A stretch of DNA of 64,000 bases from assembly GCF_001428305.1 (NCBI RefSeq), contig NZ_LMRZ01000006.1:186001-250000 (forward strand), given 5' to 3'. The position numbers and the translations under genes are program-made. The stretch's first letter is position 1, and every line of letters starts with the position of its first letter. The notes below the pieces were generated by a model. That model was given only the letters and a program-made list of their open reading frames with translations, was not told the DNA's origin and did no database searches. The DNA comes from Janibacter sp. Soil728. Its GTDB lineage: Bacteria > Actinomycetota > Actinomycetes > Actinomycetales > Dermatophilaceae. This document shows positions 59,348 to 64,000 of the stretch, piece by piece.

Positions 59348-60108
59348 CAGTCGCAGGGCCCGCCGGCGACGTAGAGCACCTGACCGGTCGTGAAGCCGGC
59401 GCCCTCGCTGACGAAGAAGGACACGGCGTGGGCGATGTCCTCGGGTCGACCGGTGCGGGCCACCGCTGCCTGCGTGGAGGCGGCGGACTTGAGGTCGTCG
59501 AAGCTGATGCCGATGCGGGCCGCGGTCTCGGCGGTCATCTCGGTCTCGATGAATCCGGGAGCGATGGCATTGGCGGTCACGCCGAACTTGCCGAGCTCGA
59601 TGGCCAGGGTCTTGGTGAAGCCCTGCATGCCGGCCTTGGCGGCCGAGTAGTTGGTCTGGCCGCGGTTGCCCTGGGCCGACGTCGACGACAGGTTGACGAT
59701 GCGTCCGTACCGCTCCTGGGTCATGAAGGCCTGGCAGGCCTTGGTCATGAGGAAGGCGCCGCGCAGGTGGACCGCCATGACGGCGTCCCAGTCCTCGACG
59801 CTCATCTTGAAGATGAGGTTGTCGCGGATGATGCCGGCGTTGTTGACCAGCACGGTCGGCGTGCCGAGCTCGTCGGCGATCCGCCGGACGGCCGCCTCGA
59901 CCTGCTCGGCATCGGAGACGTCGGCGCCGACGGCCAGGGCCCGGCCCCCGGCCGCGGTGATCTCCTCGACGACCGGCGCGCAGGCCGACTCGTCGAGATC
60001 GAGGACGGCGACGGCCATGCCGTCGGTCGCGAGACGGCGCGCGACACCTGCGCCGATGCCTCGGGCCGCGCCGGTGACGACGGCGACGCGTTGCTGGTCA
60101 TTGGTCAT
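59347..60108 (-). CDS. FabG-like 3-oxoacyl reductase / 3-hydroxyacyl dehydrogenase (SDR)
   Basis: A 253-residue SDR: VVTGAARGIGAGVARRLATD, LVNNAGIIRDNLIFKMSVED, NLSSTSAQGN, and TNYSAAKAGMQGFTKTLAIE with the YxxxK pair. NAGIIRDNL is the FabG/acetoacetyl-CoA-reductase signature. It is the first gene of the nine-gene minus-strand run. An operator-like palindrome (60154-60169) lies 46 bp upstream. Direction of the reaction in vivo is inferred from catabolic context. Confidence 0.93.
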   Translation of the reverse strand: MTNDQQRVAVVTGAARGIGAGVARRLATDGMAVAVLDLDESACAPVVEEITAAGGRALAVGADVSDAEQVEAAVRRIADELGTPTVLVNNAGIIRDNLIFKMSVEDWDAVMAVHLRGAFLMTKACQAFMTQERYGRIVNLSSTSAQGNRGQTNYSAAKAGMQGFTKTLAIELGKFGVTANAIAPGFIETEMTAETAARIGISFDDLKSAASTQAAVARTGRPEDIAHAVSFFVSEGAGFTTGQVLYVAGGPCD

Positions 60109-60153
60109 GTGAGAGCTCCTGTGATCTCGACTGCCGGAACACTTCGAACATAC

Positions 60154-60169
60154 TTGAACCCGGCTTCAA
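60154..60169. promoter_or_regulatory. Operator-like site TTGAA-N6-TTCAA
   Basis: TTGAACCCGGCTTCAA, flanked by C and G to make CTTGAA/TTCAAG, lies in the 108-bp divergent region between the fabG-like operon (start 60108) and the MaoC gene (start 60217), nearly midway. Same motif as at 44947 and 63343. Confidence 0.65.
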
Positions 60170-60216
60170 GTTCAACTAGGTTCGAGCCAACCCGCACATG
60201 ACCGAAGGAGCTCATC

Positions 60217-60687
60217 GTGACCCAGACCGCCCAGCACCGCCCCACCTCCGTCCAGGACCTCAAGGACCTCGTCGGCGTCGAGCTCGGACCCACCGAGTGG
60301 CATGTCGTCGACCAGACCAAGATCGACGGTTTCGCCGACATCACGGGCGACCACCAGTGGATCCACGTCGACCCCGCCAAGGCGGCGGACTCCCCCTTCG
60401 GCTCGACGATCGCGCACGGGCTCTACAGCCTCTCGCGCACGCCGGCCTTCTTCGAGGAGCTGATGGCCTTCGACGGCTTCACCCACTCGCTCAACTACGG
60501 CTACGACCGCATCCGCTTCATCCACCCGCTGCCGGTCGACTCACGGATCCGCATGCGCGCCGAGGTCACGCAGGTCGAGGAGACCTCCCCCGGCCAGGTC
60601 AACGTCGTGACCAAGCTGACCGTCGAGGCCGACGGCATCGACAAGCCGATCGTGGTGGCCAACTCGATCGGCCGCTTCAGCGTCTGA
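60217..60687 (+). CDS. MaoC family enoyl-CoA hydratase/dehydratase
   Basis: A 156-residue hot-dog hydratase starting MTQTAQHRPTSVQDLKDLVG. The hydratase motif KIDGFADITGDHQWIHVDPA with Asp and His, followed by STIAHGLYSLSRTPAFF, is intact. It probably hydrates 2-enoyl-CoA to (R)-3-hydroxyacyl-CoA, matching a FabG-like partner. Divergent from the catabolic operon and under the same palindrome. Monocistronic, with its own hairpin. Confidence 0.92.
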   Translation: MTQTAQHRPTSVQDLKDLVGVELGPTEWHVVDQTKIDGFADITGDHQWIHVDPAKAADSPFGSTIAHGLYSLSRTPAFFEELMAFDGFTHSLNYGYDRIRFIHPLPVDSRIRMRAEVTQVEETSPGQVNVVTKLTVEADGIDKPIVVANSIGRFSV

Positions 60688-60698
60688 CCCCTGACACC

Positions 60699-60746
60699 GA
60701 TCTGCCCAGGCACGCTCGCGTCGGTGCGAGTGTGCCTGGGCAGATC
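60699..60746. terminator. Terminator between MaoC and thioesterase genes
   Basis: GATCTGCCCAGGCAC (60699-60713) pairs with GTGCCTGGGCAGATC (60732-60746); one mismatch, then CTCGC/GCGAG extend it inward. It lies between convergent stops (60687 and 60791). Confidence 0.78.
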
Positions 60747-60790
60747 TCTTGGGTCCGGACCCGGGAGACGTCACCACCCGGGCGAAGGGG

Positions 60791-61297
60791 TCAGCGGCGT
60801 ACGCCGATCGCGCCGCTCAGCGGGAGCTGCCAGGTCAGGTCGCGGTGGGCGGCGACCGCCTCGTCGATGCGGTCGGCGATGTCCGCGGGGAAGGGGGTGG
60901 CTCGCCGCGCGACGAGGTCGACGTGCCCCTCGAGCACCTCGAGCGTGTTGGCGATCTGCCCGGTGGTGCGGTTGACGACGACGGAGATGCCGTGGAAGAC
61001 CTTGTCCCCTCGGTCCAGCCACCGCACGTGCGCCGAGAGCTCCTCACCGATGTGCACCTCGTGGAGGAAGCGCAGGTGCTGCTCCATGCTGAAGACACCC
61101 AGCCGACGGCTCGAGCGATAGGTCTCGTCGACCCCCATCCGCAGCAGGGCCGCCTCGGCGGCACGGATGTGCAGACCGTAGAAGTGGGCGACGTTGACGT
61201 GGCCGTTGCCGTCCTCCCACTCCGAGCCTGCGACGACCCGGACGGACTCCGGGATCTGCGCGATCTCCTCGACGCCGGGAAGCTGGTCGACGCTCAT
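60791..61297 (-). CDS. Acyl-CoA thioesterase-like protein
   Basis: A 168-residue hot-dog thioesterase starting MSVDQLPGVEEIAQIPESVR. WEDGNGHVNVAHFYGLHIRA (4HBT-type Asp/His region) and GVFSMEQHLRFLHEVHIGEE mark the fold. It resembles carnitine-CoA or acyl-CoA thioesterases of the YbgC-like group. Its ATG overlaps the MDR stop by 4 bp, so it is the last gene of a three-gene minus-strand operon. Substrate unknown. Confidence 0.85.
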   Translation of the reverse strand: MSVDQLPGVEEIAQIPESVRVVAGSEWEDGNGHVNVAHFYGLHIRAAEAALLRMGVDETYRSSRRLGVFSMEQHLRFLHEVHIGEELSAHVRWLDRGDKVFHGISVVVNRTTGQIANTLEVLEGHVDLVARRATPFPADIADRIDEAVAAHRDLTWQLPLSGAIGVRR

Positions 61298-62247
61298 GGC
61301 ACCAGCACGACCTTGCCGGTGACGGTGCGCCCCTCGAGCGACGCGATCGCCGTGGCAGCGTCCTCGAGCGGGTGGGTCGCGCCGACGATCGGCCGGAGAG
61401 CTCCGCTGCGCAGGTGCGGCAGCATCGCCGCCCATTCCTTGCCCACGTGGCCGGGACGCGACATCGCGAAGGCTCCCCAGCCGACACCGACGACCGAGAC
61501 GTTGTTGAGCAGCAGCCGGTTGACCTTGACCTCCGGGATCGACCCGGCGGTGAAGCCGATGACGAGGAGCCGGCCGTGCTCGCGCAGGGTCCGCAGCGAG
61601 TCGGTGAAGCGGTCACCGCCGACCGGGTCGACGACGATGTCGACGCTGGCCTTGCCGACCGCCTCGAGGAAGCCGTCGGCCATGACGACCTCGTCCGCCC
61701 CTGCGGCCCGGGCGATCTCCCCCTTCGCCTCGGTGGAGACGACCCCGATGACCTTGCTCGCACCGAAGGCCTTGGCCATCTGGATGGCCGCGGTCCCGAT
61801 GCCGCCGGCAGCGCCGTGGACGAGGACGGTCTCGCCCTCGACCAGGCCACCCCGCTCGACGAGCGCGAAGTAGACGGTCGCGTAGTTGAAGGTGAAGGAC
61901 GCGGCCTCCTCGAAGGAGACCTCGTCGGGGAGGGCGAAGGTCAGGTCGGGTCGGGCGAGCGCCTTCTCGGCGAAGCCGCCGAGAAGGGTCAGCGCGGCGA
62001 CCCGGTCGCCGACCGACAGACCGCTGCCCTCGGGGGCGGCGGAGACGATGCCGGCGACCTCGGCCCCCGGGACGAAGGGGAGGTCCGGCTTCACCTGGTA
62101 GAGCCCCCGGGTCTGCAGCAGCTCGGGGAAGGCGACCCCGGCGGCCTTGACGTCGATCGTCACCAGCCGGTCGTCGGAGGGGTCGGAGATCTCGACGACC
62201 TCCACGGCCTCGGGGCCGTCGAGGGAGGAGATGTGGATGGCACGCAT
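61294..62247 (-). CDS. Zinc-independent MDR oxidoreductase (quinone/enoyl reductase type)
   Basis: A 317-residue medium-chain reductase: N-terminal MRAIHISSLDGPEAVEVVEI, FVPGAEVAGIV, and cofactor site VLVHGAAGGIGTAAIQMAKA. No structural or catalytic zinc Cys pattern is present, so it belongs with NADPH:quinone or enoyl reductases. The upstream open frame to 62868 is an artefact. It follows the second MDR gene by 20 bp. Confidence 0.92.
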   Translation of the reverse strand: MRAIHISSLDGPEAVEVVEISDPSDDRLVTIDVKAAGVAFPELLQTRGLYQVKPDLPFVPGAEVAGIVSAAPEGSGLSVGDRVAALTLLGGFAEKALARPDLTFALPDEVSFEEAASFTFNYATVYFALVERGGLVEGETVLVHGAAGGIGTAAIQMAKAFGASKVIGVVSTEAKGEIARAAGADEVVMADGFLEAVGKASVDIVVDPVGGDRFTDSLRTLREHGRLLVIGFTAGSIPEVKVNRLLLNNVSVVGVGWGAFAMSRPGHVGKEWAAMLPHLRSGALRPIVGATHPLEDAATAIASLEGRTVTGKVVLVP

Positions 62248-62267
62248 GGTGGTTCCCTTCGAGATAC

Positions 62268-63269
62268 TCACAGCTGGAGGAGGAGCTTGCCGGTGTTGAC
62301 CCCGTCGAAGAGGCCGAGCAGGGCGTCGGGGAAGGCGGCGATGCCGCCCTCGAGGATGGTCTCGGTGGCCTCGAAGCGGCCCTCGCCGATCAGCTCGGAG
62401 ATACCGGTGATGGCCTCGGGGTACCGGTCGGCGTAGTCCATGACGACGAAGCCTTGCATGCTGGCGCGGAAGACGAGCAGGGCCATGTAGCGGCGCGGGC
62501 CCTCGGCCAGGGTCTCGTCGTTGTAGGTCGAGATGGCACCGCAGATGACGACCCGGGCGCCCTGCGCGAGGTTGGCCAGGGCGGCATCGAGCAGCTCGCC
62601 GCCGACGTTGTCGAAGTACACGTCGACCCCGTCGGGCGCGGCCTTGCGCACCTGGCGCAGCAGGTCGCCCTCGCGGCGGTCGATCACCTCGTCGAGGCCG
62701 AGCTCGCGCAACCAGGCGACCTTGTCCGGACCGCCTGCGACGCCGATGACCCGGCAGCCCTTGGCCTTGGCCAGCTGGGCGACGGTGCTGCCGACGGCAC
62801 CGGCCGCGGCCGAGACGAGCACGGTGTCGCCGGGCTTGGCCCGACCGACGTCCTCGAGGCCGAACCACGCGGTCATGCCCGGCATGCCGAGGGCACCGAG
62901 CCAGGTGCTCATCGGGGCGACGTCGAGGTCGAGGTGCGCCACCCCCTTCCCGCTGGAGATGGCGTACTCACACACTCCGAAGGTCCCGCTCACGACGTCA
63001 CCGACGGCGAAGTCGTCGTGCTGCGAGGCGATGACCGTGCCGGCACCGAAGGCCCGCATGACGGCGCCGATCTTCACCGGCGGGAGGTAGGAGCGCACGT
63101 CGTTGAGCCAGCCGCGCATGGCCGGGTCGAGGGAGACCTGCTGCATCTCGACGAGGAACTCGCCCGGACCGGGGTCGGGCACCTCCGTCGTGGCGAGCTC
63201 CCAGGTGCTGGCGTCGGGGCGGCCCTGGGGGCGGGCGGCGAGGCGGATCTCCTGCGAGGTCCGGGTCAT
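62268..63269 (-). CDS. NADP-dependent MDR oxidoreductase (leukotriene/curcumin reductase type)
   Basis: A 333-residue medium-chain reductase from ATG 63269 (AGGAG 6 nt upstream). It has MQQVSLDPAMRGWLNDVRSY, typical of the prostaglandin/curcumin-reductase family, GMPGMTAWFGL, and the NADPH site VLVSAAAGAVGSTVAQLAKA, followed by YFDNVGGELLDAAL. It reduces alpha,beta-unsaturated carbonyls in characterised relatives. First gene of the MDR-MDR-thioesterase operon, downstream of the double operator at 63321-63358. Confidence 0.92.
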   Translation of the reverse strand: MTRTSQEIRLAARPQGRPDASTWELATTEVPDPGPGEFLVEMQQVSLDPAMRGWLNDVRSYLPPVKIGAVMRAFGAGTVIASQHDDFAVGDVVSGTFGVCEYAISSGKGVAHLDLDVAPMSTWLGALGMPGMTAWFGLEDVGRAKPGDTVLVSAAAGAVGSTVAQLAKAKGCRVIGVAGGPDKVAWLRELGLDEVIDRREGDLLRQVRKAAPDGVDVYFDNVGGELLDAALANLAQGARVVICGAISTYNDETLAEGPRRYMALLVFRASMQGFVVMDYADRYPEAITGISELIGEGRFEATETILEGGIAAFPDALLGLFDGVNTGKLLLQL

Positions 63270-63320
63270 GGGGTGCTCCTGATGCTCGGGTCGGCGCTGA
63301 CGTGGCCACCATCCCACAAC

Positions 63321-63358
63321 GTGAATCAGGGTTCAACTACTCTTGAACCCTGATTCAA
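63321..63358. promoter_or_regulatory. Paired operator-like sites forming a 15-bp inverted repeat
   Basis: TGAATCAGGGTTCAA (63322-63336) and TTGAACCCTGATTCA (63343-63357) are exact reverse complements with 6 bp between, and each is itself a TTGAA-N6-TTCAA-type palindrome (the first with one mismatch, GTGAA). Site centres are 22 bp apart. They lie between the MDR gene (start 63269) and the SDR gene (start 63403). Confidence 0.7.
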
Positions 63359-63402
63359 GTGCGGCTACGGTCAGGGGAACACACACCGAGCGAAGGACCA
63401 CC

Positions 63403-64000
63403 ATGGACATCCCTGCCCTCTTCTCCCTCGACGGACGCGTCGCCCTCGTGACCGGCGGCTCCCGCGGCATCGGCCGGATGATCACCGAGGGCCTGCTCAG
63501 CCAGGGCGCGACGGTCTACATCACCGCCCGCAAGGAGGAGGCCTGCCGCGCGACGGCCACCGAGCTGTCCGAGCAGTTCGGCGAAGGGCGTTGTGTCGCA
63601 CTGCCCGGCGACGTCTCGACGACCGCCGGCATCGCCTCCCTGCTCGAGGCCTTCGGCGAGCACGAGAGCCACCTCGACATCCTCGTCAACAACGCGGGCG
63701 CGGCCTGGGGCGAGTCCTTCGACACCTTCCCCGAGAGCGGGTGGGACAAGGTCATGGACCTCAACGTCAAGGCGCCGTTCTTCCTCACCCAGGCCGCCAA
63801 GGGACTGCTGCTCGCCGGCCGTGAGCGCGGTGGCCACCTCGCCAAGGTCATCAACATCGCGTCGATCGACGGGCTCTCGCTCAACCCGATGGAGACGTAC
63901 TCGTACCACGCGAGCAAGGCGGGCGTCGTGCACCTCACCAAGCGGATGGCGGTCACGCTCGCGCCCGAGGGCATCATCGTCAGCGCGATCGCTCCCGGTG
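63403..64000 (+). CDS. Short-chain dehydrogenase/reductase (3' end beyond window)
   Basis: The first 199 residues of an [54 protein letters not shown], then [10 protein letters not shown] and [18 protein letters not shown] with the catalytic Tyr/Lys. SMART-like residues place it near actinobacterial 3-oxoacyl reductase/RhlG-like proteins. Start ATG 63403 follows GAAGGA. GAA-GGG-CGT codons at 63582 form a heptamer. Divergent from the MDR operon and under the paired palindromes. Confidence 0.9.
   Translation, partial: MDIPALFSLDGRVALVTGGSRGIGRMITEGLLSQGATVYITARKEEACRATATELSEQFGEGRCVALPGDVSTTAGIASLLEAFGEHESHLDILVNNAGAAWGESFDTFPESGWDKVMDLNVKAPFFLTQAAKGLLLAGRERGGHLAKVINIASIDGLSLNPMETYSYHASKAGVVHLTKRMAVTLAPEGIIVSAIAPG

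Noticed and set aside
62248-62868. N-terminal extension of the first MDR frame
   Set aside because: It overlaps the second MDR gene in another frame; MRAIHISSLDG at 62247 is the standard start.

Overview
The window is a high-G+C (about 70% by eye) actinobacterial chromosome segment. Protein style, gene order, a DUF5709 protein, Tat-like export and long Arg/Gly-rich ribosomal tails suggest Micrococcales, perhaps the Intrasporangiaceae (Janibacter-like); the family is inference.

Region 1 (1-9473, minus strand) is the S10 operon (rpsJ-rplC-rplD-rplW-rplB-rpsS-rplV-rpsC-rplP-rpmC-rpsQ), then the spc operon (rplN-rplX-rplE-rpsN-rpsH-rplF-rplR-rpsE-rpmD, cut by the window edge). A hairpin separates the two. 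Region 2 (9486-13312) holds a YihY/BrkB membrane protein, a fused remnant of an ABC transporter, a Tat-like secreted protein, two divergent LuxR-type regulators 16 bp apart and a tandem repeat cluster. Region 3 (13319-18012) is the str operon rpsL-rpsG-fusA-tuf. Region 4 (18057-32754) carries a GNAT acetyltransferase with a small membrane protein, HU, rpoBC, a divergent phospholipase D, rplJL with an attenuator leader, rplKA, nusG, secE and tRNA-Trp. RpoB has Asn at the classical rifampicin-resistance serine.

Region 5 (32906-43551) is mixed housekeeping: a PLP aminotransferase, DUF5709, adenosine deaminase (apparently CTG-started), a subtilisin-like protease, murB, a HadAB-like dehydratase pair, rpmG, tRNA-Met, tRNA-Thr, thioesterase, a Tag-type glycosylase lacking most zinc-snap ligands, an orphan ParA, a secreted SOD/CHRD-like protein, tRNA-Tyr and yajQ.

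Region 6 (43585-64000) is a lipid or acyl-CoA catabolic island. A minus-strand run of nine genes (60108 to 47325) encodes two SDRs, an acyl-CoA ligase, three acyl-CoA dehydrogenases, a thiolase, a single-chain biotin-dependent acyl-CoA carboxylase and a second ligase. Around it are an MFS transporter, a ligase-TetR pair, a MaoC hydratase, a thioesterase, two MDR reductases and a third SDR. Three divergent promoter regions here share an operator-like palindrome, TTGAA-N6-TTCAA, which implies one regulon.

Across the whole window the heptamer CGAAGGG/CCCTTCG recurs far more often than base composition predicts. It occurs as inverted pairs in terminators, and inside genes it is spelled with otherwise rare codons. 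This resembles the behaviour of DNA uptake sequences and is the most unusual signal seen.
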